From contig OY997589.1 of assembly GCA_963921825.1 (NCBI GenBank), positions 54,678,546-54,742,545 on the forward strand: 64,000 bases of DNA. Direction: 5' to 3'. The notes beneath the pieces are model-generated. The model ran no database searches and was not told the DNA's origin. It saw only the letters and a list, made by a program, of their open reading frames with translations. Source of the DNA: Erodium maritimum (Eukaryota; Streptophyta; Magnoliopsida; Geraniales; Geraniaceae). The position numbers and the translations under genes are program-made. Below are positions 1-10,615 of the stretch, piece by piece. Positions within the stretch are counted from its first letter, which is position 1; each line of letters starts with the position of its first letter.

Positions 1-1060
1 ATCAGGAAACCTGGATGATCTAAGGAAGGGCGGTGGGACCGTGCCTTCATTCGGTATTAACTCTATAGAGCTACATCTCTCTACTTCCAAAGATTTATGG
101 GTATTAGATACCATGACTGAATCTCACACATGCACTAATATATGGTGGCTGAAAGTAGGAGAGATTTGGAAAGCACGAAATGGACCTCAGAGTTGTGGCA
201 ACTGCTGTAGGATCCATGAGTCTTGCTTTGCCAAGAGGCCTTGTCTTAGTATTGTATAATGTATATTGCATACCTACTTTTAGTAGGAATATTATATCTG
301 TATCCGTGTTTGACAAGGAAGGATATAATGTTAATATTGGAAATGGAGTTTTCAATGTTCTATGCAATGATATGTTTTATACCAGTACTGACATGGTTGG
401 AGGATTGTACATATATAAATATGGGTAACAATGCCTCAAGTTCTATATATTCCGTTAATACCAAGAGGTCTAAATCCAACGATTTAAACCTAACTCTGTT
501 ATGGTACTGTCATTTGGGTCGCATAAACAAGAAGCGCCTATCAGCACTTCAGAAGTGCGGGCTTTCAGGTTCATTCGAATTCCATTCGATCGATAGGTGC
601 AAGGTTTGTTTGATGAGCAAAATGACTCAAGTGCCCTTTATCGATCGCGATGAAAGGGCGGGTGAATTATTGGGGCTGATACACTCGAATGTGTGTAGAC
701 CAATAAGTTCACTTGCCAGGAGGGGTTTTAGCTACTTTATCACATTTACTGATGATTACAGTAAATATGGTTATGTCTATTCGGTGAGACATAAGTCTGA
801 AGCTTTTGATAAATTCAAAGAGTTTAAGACTATAGTAGAAAACCAGCTCGACAAAGGTATTAAGGCACTTCGATTGGATCGAGGTGGAAAATACTTGACC
901 ACAGAGTTATTAGATCATCTAAAAGAGAATGGGATCCTTTTGGAATGGACTCCTCCTGGGTCACTGTAGTTGAAAGGTGTAGCCAAACGGAGAAATCGGA
1001 CATTGTTAGACAATGGTCTGTTCCATGATTAGTTGGACTGATCTCCCAATCTCTTTTAGG
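1..1060 (+). pseudogene. copia protease, GAG-pre-integrase and integrase region, broken
   Basis: Protease remnant at about 97-430: the active-site stretch reads WVLDTMTESHTC where copia proteases have a D-T-G triad, so the glycine is lost. The flap and C-terminal part (VYCIPTFSRNIISVS) are clear in another frame. The GAG-pre-integrase zinc region lies at about 490-625 (LWYCHLGRINKKR then CKVCLMSKM). The integrase core starts near 660. Its first catalytic Asp is Asn (LIHSNVC), the second survives (LDRGGKY near 873), and the third position reads AKRRNRT near 980 where Glu is expected (AERRNRT). Two or three integrase catalytic positions are therefore gone, and a stop interrupts the frame at 967-969. 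Domain identity is firm; the reading of individual lost residues relies on remembered family consensus. Confidence 0.88.
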
Positions 1061-1505
1061 GGTTTTGCTCTAGAGACGACCGCATTCATAGTGAATCGGG
1101 CTTCGACGAATGGTGTGGAAGGGACACCATTTTAAAAATGGTATGGGATGATGCCCGCTTTGTCCTTCCTAAAGATTTGTGGTTGCGAGGCTTATGTGAA
1201 ACATTTGGTTTCGACTAAGCTCGAACCAAGATCTGAGATATGCACCTTCGTGTGGTATCCCAAAGCAACAAGGGGATACTATTTCTACAATCCCAGTGAG
1301 AACATGGCGTTCGTCGCTTGGGGTGGGGTCTTTATGGAAAAGAAGTTTTGTTTCCAAAGACGTCATTGGGAGGACTGTGCATCTCGAAGAAATTCAGGAT
1401 GGTACAGATCTGTCTAAACCAATTGGCAACCCAGTAGAAAGGAGCCAGAGATTGTCGTAGAGTAAGAACCAATTCCTGTTACAATTCCGGAAGGTCCAAG
1501 GCGAT

Positions 1506-2405
1506 TTGAAAGGATCAATCTTCCACCTCCAATATATGGTATCCGGAGGTGACAATGAAGTCATGGTGGATCGCGATGATCCAGCCACCTTTCAGGAAGT
1601 CGTGGATGGGCCCGACTCCGAGTTATGGCTAGGAGCCATGAGGGAGGAAATGCAATCCATGTCGGACAACCGAGTTTGGGAACCGGTTGATCCCATTAAT
1701 GGTGTGAAGACCATCGGATGCAAATGGATCTTCAAGGTGAAGATGGACATGGATGGCAACCCTCTGACCTACAAAGCTCAACTGGTGGCGAAAGGTTATA
1801 GGCATGGATTGACTATGAGGAAACCTTCTCCCTAGTGGCTATGGTCAAAATCGATCCAAATTCTTCTTGACATAACTGCGTATTATAATTACGAGATATG
1901 GCAAGTGGATGTCAAAACCGCTTTCCTAAATGGAAATTTGACTGAGTACGTTTGTATGTCTCGGCCCAAAGGTTTTGACGATCCGAAGAATAAAGGAAAA
2001 ATTTATAAGTTGTTGAAATCCATTTATGGATTGAAACGAACTTCTCGGAGTTGGATCTTTCGTTTTGATGAAGCTGTAATTGGATTTGGCTTAATCAAGA
2101 ACGAGGATGAATCTTGCGTTTATAAGAAGGCTAGTGGGAGCAAGATTACCTTTCTGGTTCTCATTGAAAACGACATCCCAACCTTGCACGAGACTAAAGC
2201 TTGGTTGAGGAAGTGTTTTTCAATAAAGGACTTAGGCGATGCTTCTTATATCTTAAGGATTAAGATATGTAGAGATCGCACCAAGAGGGTCTTGGATTTA
2301 AGTCAGGGAACCTATGTGAACAAGGCATTGAGTAGGTTCTTAATGCTCGATTCAAAGAAAGGACTCTTACCCACTAGTCATGGCATTCATCTCAGCAAGA
2401 CTTAG
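1506..2405 (+). pseudogene. copia reverse transcriptase (RVT_2), broken
   Basis: The fragment at 1506-1835 begins the RT domain: ELWLGAMREEMQSM, then CKWIFKVKMDMDGN and QLVAKGY. After a frameshift the domain resumes at about 1905 with DVKTAFLNGNL, containing the first catalytic Asp, then IYGLKRTSRSW. The second catalytic motif, normally a YVDD box following FLVL, is absent: the sequence reads FLVLIENDIPTLHET at about 2150-2195, consistent with a deletion of about 21-24 bases that removed both catalytic aspartates. The palm and thumb continue to KDLGDASYILRIKI and stop at 2405. This is inactive whatever the frameshift status. Confidence 0.9.
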
Positions 2406-2619
2406 TGTCCTAAGACACCTGATGAGCTGAAAAGGATGATGAGAATCCTATGCGCCTGGGGGTAGGATCGATCATATATGCCATGACATGTATGAGACCA
2501 GACGTCTCGTAAGCCTTATGTTGTACCAGTAGACATCATTCTAACCCGGGGGAAAGATGATGTTGAACTAGTCGTCGAAGGATAAGTAGACGCTAGTTTT
2601 CCAAGACAAATCCAGATGA

Positions 2620-3058
2620 CTTTAGAAGTCAATCAGGATATGTGTTTACGCTGAATGGTAGAGCTTTAGCTGGGAGAGCGTAAAGCAAGATATCATTGCC
2701 GAATCTACGATAGAGGCCAAGTACATGGATGCTGCAGAGGCAGCTAAGGAGGCTATGTGGATTTGGAAATTCATGGCAGGGCTGGGTGTAATTAAAAACC
2801 CATCCAGCCTGGTGAATCCATCTTGCGACAACACAAGGACCATTGCGCAAGCTAAAAGCCTAGATCGTATAACAAATCCAAACATGTACTGCGGCATATC
2901 CACCTCATCAGATAAATACTGAACTGAGGTGAAGTGAAGATAACCGATATTGCAACAGATGATAACATAGCCAACCCTTTGACTAAGGCAGTGTCACTGC
3001 CTGAACATGTTAGACATGTAAAGTCGATGGGGACATATTGGAGTTTAGATTAGAACTA
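2620..3058 (+). pseudogene. copia RNase H remnant
   Basis: Frames around 2640-2920 encode pieces of the copia RNase H: an EAKYMDAAEAAKEAMWIWKF stretch near 2715-2780 (family: EAEYIA..EA.KE..W..KF), then a CDNTRTIAQAK stretch near 2825-2860. The last part, near 2945-3000, resembles the conserved copia C-terminus that ends with ADPLTK (here PTL followed by TK out of frame). Several stops and frameshifts are present. It directly precedes the polypurine tract, as expected. Confidence 0.82.
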
Positions 3059-3073
3059 GGGCAAGTGGGAGAT
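3059..3073 (+). other. polypurine tract of the copia element
   Basis: A purine-rich run, GGGCAAGTGGGAGAT, lies immediately 5' of the TG that starts the 3' LTR. In copia elements this primes plus-strand cDNA synthesis. The position between RNase H and the LTR supports the call. Confidence 0.8.
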
Positions 3074-4761
3074 TGTTAGTCTTAGTGCCCGTAGTTCAAT
3101 CCTAAATGTCCAAATGTACATATCATCGTTAGCAATAAAATTAAAGCGGCTTTATATTACTTACGTGTTGGAGTAATATATCGACGTGTGCTCTGATCTA
3201 TGCCCACCATGCGAATAGAACCATAGATCGAGATAGATCACACTCGATGGGTCCCTAGTCAACAAAGCTTCACTAGAAGCGACTAGTATGAAAGATGGCT
3301 CTTTATGGCTTACGTTCTGTTAGTCGTTGGAATGGGATTCCGGAGTCTGATCATAGATATCATGTGGGACATGATATTGGACGACCCGCCCTGAATATGT
3401 GCCATAGATTAAGTCATGAACATATTCAGTGTTGTAGCTTGTCATGTATCCTTAGACCAAGGAGTCTTTGTGATCGCTATGTAGTCAAAAACTGAGTTTG
3501 ACCTGAGCCTAACGTTGTCCGTAACAGGGCTTCCATAACGGCCAGGATTGGCTTGGGGACGGGCTACATGAGTGACACGAAAGACGGCTAAGGGATTTAT
3601 CCCTCATACTAAGGTATGGGAAAGATATCGGTTCTCGGCCGCTTGATCGAGAGTGACTGGAAGAATAGCATGGCCATGCACATGATACTGGGTATCATAT
3701 CTTCAGTCATCTCACATATCAAGGAACGGTGATTGAGAATAATAAGGATGACGGCTCTATGCCTTATCTCAATCAGGATATCGGAGATAAAAGGATAATG
3801 ACAGGGACGACGGAAAGGTTAGAATCGACAGGGTCGATTCGCTATGCAGTGTCAGGCAATACTAAAGTCTCGTTAGTTGCCACTTAAATAGGATCAAGTA
3901 AAATGGGATTTTACGTTGATCTATTGACATGCATAAACCTAAGGGTCACACCGGAGGATGAAACTCATTGACACATATATGGAGAATGGCCAAAAGGGAG
4001 TTGTCTCGGGATATGACCAAAACTGGGTTTTGGGTCATGTGCCCGTAAGTGAATAGGACTTTACGGATCGAGACAAGGCTTGGAGTCTTGGGATTGATCG
4101 CGTCGGATAATGTTGGACATTTCCGGTATGGAAGGCTTGGAGGCGATGAGCGAATCACGGGACCTCGTTGGAAATGGCCATGGGCCATGTTCCAAGAGGC
4201 CCATGAAAGGCCCATGCAACCAAGGCCCATGGAACTAATTAATCAAGTCTTGATTAATTAGTACTAAGTAAGCAAGACAAGGATTAAGGTGTTGGTGATT
4301 CACCACCTAACCCAATCTTGTCTTGCCATACTTTGTCCTATTTACACCTTACTTGACACCATACTTGTCCCATGCCTTTAGTTGGACAAGTATGGGTTTT
4401 GTTATGTTTAAGTCATCTTTTTTCAACATAACAAACATAAGACAAGAATAGGAAACACAACTTCTCTCTCCCTTCCCTTGCAATTTCGGGTTTGGCAAGC
4501 TCCCACCTCCATTTTTGTGTTCTTGAGTCCTCAAAGAGAAGAACTACGTGGCTTTGATTCCCATGTGGATACGTAGGCGTCTTGGAGACTCAAGCCAATC
4601 ATTCGTTAACCGGTGTTCTTGTTTTGGTAAGAACTAGTGCTGAATTTTTCTCTTGTGAATCCATTCTTTGTTAGTTGTTTCATGGTTTTAATCGTCTCTT
4701 GGTTTTCATTGATTTTCCGCTGCGAGTTGGTTCATCTCCAACCCTACCTCGAGACCCAACA
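3074..4761 (+). repeat. 3' LTR of the copia element, about 1.69 kb
   Basis: The LTR starts with TGTTAGTCTTAGTGCCC after the polypurine tract and ends ...GAGACCCAACA, giving TG/CA termini. The same end, in inverse orientation and followed by a Met-tRNA-type primer binding site, occurs at 10329, which fixes the 3' boundary. A perfect palindrome lies at 4234-4262. Small reading frames inside (for example at 3295-3495 and 4049-4261) look like chance. Confidence 0.88.
4234..4262. repeat. perfect 14-bp-arm palindrome in the copia LTR
   Basis: ACTAATTAATCAAG, a single central T, then CTTGATTAATTAGT. It is AT-rich and could extrude a hairpin or bind a homodimeric (homeodomain-like) factor. No function can be shown from the sequence. 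Confidence 0.75.
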
Positions 4762-6312
4762 CGGCCGTCAAGTAGTAATCGGATTTGAAGTCCGGAATAT
4801 CGAGCCCAAAGGAGCAATAAACAAACTCTCACTGTTTAAAGCTTGTAGCTAAGCTATTTCTATAAAAAAAAGTTGGTTTTTATGCTTCAAAAATAAACTA
4901 ACAAGTAATGCAAATCAAGTAGAGCACTCGTAGCACGAAACCGAGAATTCTTAACTTCTTGAATCAAATGATGAAATTTCTAGGATATCGGGTTCATAGA
5001 GTTCATTCCATAAAGTCAAATATACTCGATTGTTGTGATGAAGACTTGATTTAGAGGCATCGAGTCATCTCAACTCTACTCCTAACTTCTTTCGAACGAT
5101 TCGGACCCTAATGGGATCTAACCACCGAGTTCTTTCGAATCACGATGTAGGAAGACCCAAAGCGTTTAGCTCTATGACAATTTCTAACTTTCGACCAACC
5201 AAGCCTATAGATATTGCAATTGTATTAATCCCTCTAGTTCTAGCTAGGGTTTAAATCCAATTTACGATCGACTTTAGACCAATTAGAATTCTCCTTTTTC
5301 AAGCATTAAATTCTAATTCAAAGCAATTATCAAGCCTACAAGGGAGATAAAGCGTTAAGCACAAATCGATCATAAACACTAAAACAACTCAATAATCACA
5401 ACAATTTAAAGCATTCAAAACATGGAAATCCCTACTCTAATCACCCAAAACCCTAGAAATTGGGGGTTTAATTGTTCATGATAATCAATGACATAGAGAT
5501 GAACCAACAAGTAAATGATTTCATAATGAGATTTGGAGAGAAAGTTTAGATACAATCACCACAATGAATTGACAAAAATGGTTTCTCTTCCCCTTCTTCC
5601 AAACCCTAGCTTTGATCCTCTTGTGTTGGCAACAAATCCAAGAGTAGAAGCACAAAGAAGCTCTCCTAAAGATGAATTTTCTCCAAGAATTATGACACCC
5701 TTGGCTCAAATCCCTCTCCAATCAAATGAAGCTCCACTTTGTATTCCCAACAAATGAATCTCTCAAATAAATTCAGAAAATAAACAACTCTTTGTAAAAA
5801 TCTCCTTTGAAATTAACTATCAAGAGTGTATATATCCTTGTTTGTGTATAGAAAGAAAAAAGAAAAAAATAATAAAAATAAATGCTGCAGAGCTGCTTCT
5901 GTTTCTCTCCGGTTCGGCTCCCAGCGTCCCTGCTCTGTCTAAAACCAAAAATATGAAGCTCTCCTCGTGTATGTTGTGTGGCTGCTTTTAGGAATAGGGT
6001 TAGCAAATAGAGAGAGCTAATGGGGACACGTGTTAAAGGGGGAGAGGAGGAGCTGAAGGGTATAGGTGTCGCGCGCGGAGTAGGGGAGCTGATGCGGGAC
6101 ACACGTCGGCGTGAGGGACTGGAGGCTGGCACTTGGACCTGCAGAGGATAGGTGTCGGGCTGGAGGTGAGAGGCGGCTGGACATGGTGGGGGCAGAAGGG
6201 ACACATGGCGAGTTGAGGGAGGCTGGTGGCTGGGGGCGGACACATAGCGGACGCAGGAAGAAAGGCGTGAGGGGCTGGCGGCGCCACGTGTCGCGTACAA
6301 CAGTTGGAAAAG
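4762..6312 (-). repeat. Athila-like LTR fragment, divergent relative of the LTR at 59122-60805
   Basis: The stretch containing AAGTAGTAATCGGATTTG, then GTCCGGAATATCGAGCCC and AAAGGAGCAATA (about 4770-4830), also occurs at 59178-59230, and the match continues through about 5560 with many substitutions. The orientation (LTR 3' end at low coordinates) is minus. The GC-rich part at 6010-6300 holds repeated ACACGTGG/ACACATGG-like words and differs strongly from the other LTR, so the U3 region has diverged. No TG..CA ends remain: the left edge abuts the copia LTR end at 4761 and the right edge abuts the minus-strand copia copy at 6313. The open frames inside (about 5773-6358) are low-complexity and not believable genes. 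Confidence 0.72.
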
Positions 6313-6540
6313 CAAGACTCATGTATCCTACAACAGTTGCCACAACTCTAGGGTCCACTTAGTGCTTTCCAAACCTTTTATACTTTCAGCCAATATACGT
6401 TAGTGCATGTGTGCGATTTAGTCCTGGTATCTAATACCCATTAATCTTTGGAAGTAGAGAGGTGTAGATCTATAGAGTTAATACCGGATGAAGGCACTGT
6501 CCAACCGCCCTTCCTTATATCATCCAGGTTTCCTGATGAT
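6313..6540 (-). pseudogene. copia protease-region fragment homologous to 1-236
   Basis: The reverse complement matches 1-236 of the window through the GGTATTAGATACCA region, the CATGTGTGAG region and the CTCTAGAGTTGTGGCAACTG-like region, with scattered substitutions. It encodes the same protease segment. The adjoining 6480-6610 stretch contains three imperfect copies of a unit of about 65 bp (words such as CTGCCCTTCTTCAGATCA), a local tandem expansion not present in the plus-strand copy. Confidence 0.82.
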
Positions 6541-6634
6541 GGGCAGTCCTACTGCCCTTCTTCAGATCATCCAGGCTATATGATGAAGGCGCAGTCCCAC
6601 TGCCCTTCTTCAGATCAGCCGTGAACTTCCTATA

Positions 6635-6984
6635 ATCCCGGTTCCAATGACCATGCTATTGACAGTAGAAGCAGACATTCTCGGGTGTCTCGCCTTTCCG
6701 CCAAGTGCGCATGGGCCCCGCCCTTCTCACTTCCAATTCCCTTGTTGACCATCAAAATATCCTTGGATCCCAATCCCTGATATATTCTTCTCAGCAGTTA
6801 ATGAAACTTCATGTAACTCTGATATGGTCTGAGAGACAGCATTGTCAAGGACATATTCTTGGCGTTCAGACTTGAGGACTATCCTCGAAATTTTGTACCA
6901 GTCCAAATAGTTTGTCCCATTTAGCTTGACCCTGTCAAGAATGGTTTTTAATGACAAACTATTAATGTTCGCTGAATTTGTCAT
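6635..6984 (-). pseudogene. copia gag N-terminus with a broken zinc knuckle
   Basis: The frame from 6984 to 6727 begins MTNSANINSLSLK and has the copia gag (DUF4219/UBN2-like) signature LNGTNYLDWYKISRIVLKSE. It ends after about 85 residues. The minus strand at about 6700-6640 then encodes a CCHC-like knuckle, CFYCQ*HGHWNRDYRKF: the first two Cys and the His are present, a stop interrupts it, and the last Cys reads Tyr. Several hundred bases of central gag are therefore deleted. Start chosen at the first Met ahead of the domain, which is where copia gag normally starts. Confidence 0.78.
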
Positions 6985-7351
6985 TTGATCTAAAACAGAA
7001 AAAATTTAATCAGTAAACTGAATAAATTTTATGAAGATCAAGCTTAAACACCAACAATCGATTCTAAACCTTTAGAATCTGAAACCAAGACCCTTGATTC
7101 ACTCGTTTAAGCTAAACTAATGCTCACCACTTAATCGAGCTATGTAGGTAAGACTCCATCCAATCACATCCATTGTGACTCTTGGCTAGGGTATGTACTT
7201 ATGTACACGGCTTACCCTATCTGTTACCCTAGCTCAACCTCAGGCTGAGAATAGTAGTCGGGTCCACCAACTTTCAACTATGGCACCTCAGTATGTAGGG
7301 AACTAAAGCCACCAGACACGAGACAAAGAAGGGAACTAAAGCCACCAGGGC
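6985..7351 (-). other. noncoding copia leader sequence and LINE C tail
   Basis: No coding region. 6985-7260 is AT-rich leader sequence just upstream (minus strand) of the copia gag start. 7298-7315 and 7331-7348 are an exact 18-bp direct repeat (GGGAACTAAAGCCACCAG) just beyond the LINE ORF1 stop. It may be a duplicated piece of the LINE 3' UTR. I could not find a poly(A) tail or a target duplication. Confidence 0.5.
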
Positions 7352-9142
7352 TTAGGGAGGTTCAAATATCTTGAGAGCTTCAATTTCGCCATGAGAGCAG
7401 GAGAACCCCAGGGACTTGCAAAGCGCCCAAGTTCTCTTAGCCTCAGATTTCTTGCGAAGGGAGCGAGACGGGCTTACATCCTTAAGAGAGAAAGCCTTCA
7501 AACGGGGTCCGGATTTTTAGCGTTTCTTACGACGAGCAACACGGGGGGGCGGAACCTCCAAATGAGCCAGAGAGTGGATATCCGAGATAAAAGAGGCGAA
7601 CTGGTCTGACCTGGTCTTAGGAAAGCCATCAACCAATGGGCTTCTCTTATCCAAGCCTGAACGAGGGTCCCGGATCCTCCACCAGAAGCCCATGTTGAAA
7701 AGGCCCACTAAAAGAAGGCGAAGCACGAGTGGGACTTGAAGAGACAATCGACTTGGGAACCTCACTTCGCTGACAAACAGTGGGAGTACGCGGAGAAACA
7801 GAGACGACTACGATCGTTCTCGAGGGCGCGGGCTTGGGAAGAGAGAGAGGTGACTCGGCATCTCTGGCGTGCTGAGCATTGATGAAGGGGTGAACGTCTC
7901 CTGAGTCAACAGGCGGCTGGATGTCGCTAGGGTTCCGACAAGAGAAGCCCAGAGCAAAATTAACTTCGAGCGGATCCAAGGTGCCATTAGAGGACATCGG
8001 CAAGGGGCAGAGGTCAGCCATGGAGCCACCAGAATCCAGCAAACTGCTCTCCGTCTACATGGATTCAGAAGAGGATCGAGCGGATCGAGAGGAGACATGA
8101 GAGGAAACACCCATGGGGATCCTGAATTCACCCTCTTTGAGAGCGGTCCGATCCCCCGAGGCCTTTGTCGGAAGATGGGGAATGGAGAGCGAGTCCACCT
8201 CAGCAATGCGAGTGGGGTAGCACTTCTCATCCAACCACAACTCAGCCGAGACGATAACCAGATCAAAATGGCAAAAATGAAGAAGAGCAAAAGTAGAGTC
8301 CATTCGATCCATAGAGGCCGAGCTCGGGTGAACAAAAATGGGAGTCCAAATTGTACCGGCGAGGTTGCGGATGGAGTCCACAGAACATCCCGAGAAGGGG
8401 ATTCCAGATATTGAAACCCAAAGGAAGCAACCCCTCGAAGCCACCACGTCCACCGCAAAGAAAAGAGAGAGGAAGTTGCAGTGAATCCTAAACCAGACAT
8501 CCGAACTGAGAGAGTTAAAGCTCTCCAAGGTAGAGAAGGAGATGAGGAATGCACCAGAATCCAACTCTCTCAGACGAAGGTCCTCGGAAAGGCTAGACTG
8601 AACCTCACTGGGGCACCTGCAAGGAGAGACCACTCCAATAAGGTTGCGGGAGAGGATGTCAGCCCACTCTGAATTATGAACTCCGGTGCAGGTAGAGGGG
8701 GATCGAGGGGGACGAGAGGCGGGAAGAGCAGCCGAGGTGCCGCAAACCACGTCCTTGAAACAGGGTCGAGTCGGAAGAGACGCCGGCGAGGAGGACGTCG
8801 ATTTCTGAGGCGAGTCGCGGGGCGGAGCTCGAGCCGGACCAAAAGAGAAATCAACGATAAGTCGTTCTACTCCCACGAGCTTACGATGCATCTTAAGAAC
8901 AACTGATGTAGCAGAAGCCACATCGTTGAAGATGACAAAGCCGAAGCGTTTCCGAAGGAGTTAAGCTTGGTCGGGAGAAAAGCTCTGTTAAGAGAACCAA
9001 GGCCAGCGAAGAGTTCGAAAAGATTGTCTTGAGTAAAATCAAGAGGAAGGTTGCAGACAAAAACTTTAGAGGAGGGAGACGAGGATGGAGGAGAGGAGAG
9101 GGGCTGGGCAGGGTCGGGAGGCTTCGCATATGCGGAGGACAT
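7352..9142 (-). pseudogene. LINE C: plant L1 ORF1 protein, frameshifted, without ORF2
   Basis: Starts MSSAYAKPPDPAQ at 9142. An RRM follows: VFVCNLPLDFTQDNLFELF (RNP2-like) and, after a frameshift near 8890, the RNP1-side tail VGVERLIVDFSFGPA. Then comes the DUF4283-like domain (FLWVSISGIPFSGCSVDSI..IFVHP). The C-terminus near 7352-7430, after further frameshifts, reads SRSLRKKSEAKRTWALCKS then LGFS, closely matching the end of LINE B ORF1 at 47600-47720. Plant L1 ORF1 is an RNA-binding chaperone that coats LINE RNA. No endonuclease or RT follows the stop at 7352-7354, so the copy is ORF1-only or truncated. The overlapping opposite-strand frames are shadows. Confidence 0.82.
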
Positions 9143-10310
9143 ATTTTACGAGGTGATTTTTTGACACCCACATATGTCGTCCAAACCTACTACCCCGCTT
9201 TTCCATGGATGCTCCGCTAATGCGCACGACACCCATAAGATGGGGAGGTAGTAAGGTGTTGATAATTGGGAGGTATCGGATATGACCCGTTTTTACTTGT
9301 CCGGTTGTGTTTAAAACTTTTGCACATCCTAGATGCGATGAGCATATCAACTACATTACAAATGCAATGATGCCTCAAATTACTTCCAATGTAATTCTTC
9401 CTTTGAACCCGTCAACTACATCCAATGCAATGGCGATTTTAAGGGCTCACATACAATGATCAAAACCAATTTTATCTTTGCATATGAGGTTATATGCTCG
9501 GTAAATAAAGTTAAACATGCAATTCTAAAACACATAGAATTAATCATGCATAAAATAAACCAAGCATAAAGCGATAAATGTGCACATAATAGCCCCATAA
9601 ACTAACTCCCACTAGCTTCTTGAGCTCCACCGACTCCAAACTGATGTCAAAATCCGAGAAGTCACCAAAAGACCTTTTTGCCCTTTCTTCGTCTTGAGAA
9701 AAATATTACAATTTAATACACGACACGAAGGTCGGGAATTAATAAATTTTACAAATAAGTGGCTCGACGACCACACCTTGAAAGAATAATTACACACTAA
9801 CTCTAACGATTTGTAGCCCGTGAAAAGTGATGAATAATTAAAACGAGCTCGGGGCTATTATGTACACCATGACATAATCATATCACACATCGTGTCATCA
9901 AACAATCATGTTATCAAACATCATGTGATTTTCCGGTTTTATTTAAAGACAAGTTTCGAAATTTTTTGATGCTCGGTGTATAGACACCGTTCAAAAATGA
10001 AACTTTTGAAAATTTGATCTTTTAGTTTTTCAAGAAGGTTCCAAATATCAACCATCAAATGGTCATTCTTGGCCTAGCTCCGTCCAACGGAGCTCCGTTC
10101 GGTCATGGTTTCGGCTCCCCGAGAGTCCCGCTCCCGAGACCCGAAAAATCAAACTTTTAAAAAAAATTCCGGATTTAAAAAAGTTTAAAAAAATTCATTT
10201 TACATGCATTGATTCCATAAAAAAGAATTTAAAACATGTTATCAAATAATTTGGCAAATTAACATGTCAAAACCGAAACTTTCAACACCGTCTTGTGAAT
10301 CCCGAAGGTA
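9143..10310 (-). other. copia 5' leader, noncoding
   Basis: AT-rich sequence between the LINE C start and the primer binding site. There are only short chance frames. A minus-strand AGCTAGTGGGAGTTAG near 9603-9620 resembles a copia polypurine tract, so part of this stretch could come from the 3' end of another copia element. I cannot resolve it. No RNA gene or promoter was recognised. Confidence 0.45.
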
Positions 10311-10327
10311 GCACGGCTTTGATACCA
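10311..10327 (-). other. primer binding site of the minus-strand copia copy
   Basis: The minus strand reads TGGTATCAAAGCCGTGC, one base inside the LTR end ...CCCAACA. TGGTATCA is the usual complement of the initiator Met-tRNA 3' end used by plant LTR retrotransposons. Confidence 0.85.
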
Positions 10328-10328
10328 C

Positions 10329-10615
10329 TGTTGGGTCTCGAGGTAGGGTTGGAGATGAGCCAACTCGCAACGGAAAATCAATGAAAACCAAGATACTATT
10401 AAAACCATGAAACAACTAACAAAGAATGGATTCACAAGAGAAAAATTCAGAACTATTTCTTACCAAAAGAAGAACACCGGGTAACGAATGATTTCCTTAA
10501 GTCTACCACACGCCTACGTATCCACATGGGAATCAAAGCCACGTAGTTCTTCCCTTTGAGGATTCAAGAACACAAAAATGGAGGTGGGAGCTTGCCTTGG
10601 CTGAAATTACAAGGA
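10329..10615 (-). repeat. truncated 5' LTR end of the minus-strand copia copy
   Basis: The reverse complement matches 4480-4761 (the end of the plus-strand copia LTR), including ATTTTTGTGTTCTTGA, ATCCACATGGG (inverse) and CTCGAGACCCAACA. The match fades at about 10610-10620, where satellite sequence (GAGGGAGAAAACACA) begins, so about 1.4 kb of LTR is missing. Confidence 0.85.

Larger units (their letters stand above)
1..4761 (+). mobile_element. Ty1/copia LTR retrotransposon, 5'-truncated by the window edge, decayed
   Basis: Order on the plus strand is protease, GAG-pre-integrase, integrase core, reverse transcriptase, RNase H, polypurine tract and 3' LTR, which is the copia (Pseudoviridae) order. 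The protein motifs resemble the plant copia pol family annotated as TNT 1-94. Every domain carries stops, frameshifts or lost catalytic residues, so the copy is dead. A related copy lies on the opposite strand at 6313-10615: bases 1-236 match the reverse complement of 6313-6540, and the LTR end near 4480-4761 matches the reverse complement of 10329-10615. The 5' LTR and gag would lie left of the window. Confidence 0.9.
6313..10615 (-). mobile_element. Second Ty1/copia copy, minus strand, truncated at both ends and disrupted
   Basis: Read on the minus strand: LTR end (10615 to 10329), primer binding site, long noncoding leader, an embedded LINE ORF1 (9142 to 7352), gag start (6984), zinc knuckle and the start of protease. 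It stops at 6313, where an Athila-like LTR fragment begins. It belongs to the same family as the element at 1-4761. Most of gag between 6727 and the zinc knuckle is missing and all of integrase, RT and RNase H are gone. Confidence 0.83.

Noticed and set aside
5773-6358. Pro/Ser-rich minus-strand frames of 113-180 codons
   Set aside because: Low-complexity translation of a GC-rich LTR stretch; three overlapping frames are open at once.
7808-8554. 248-codon minus-strand frame overlapping LINE C
   Set aside because: It lies in a different frame from the recognised RRM/DUF4283-like protein and has no domain match; a shadow of ORF1 and of its GC-rich composition.
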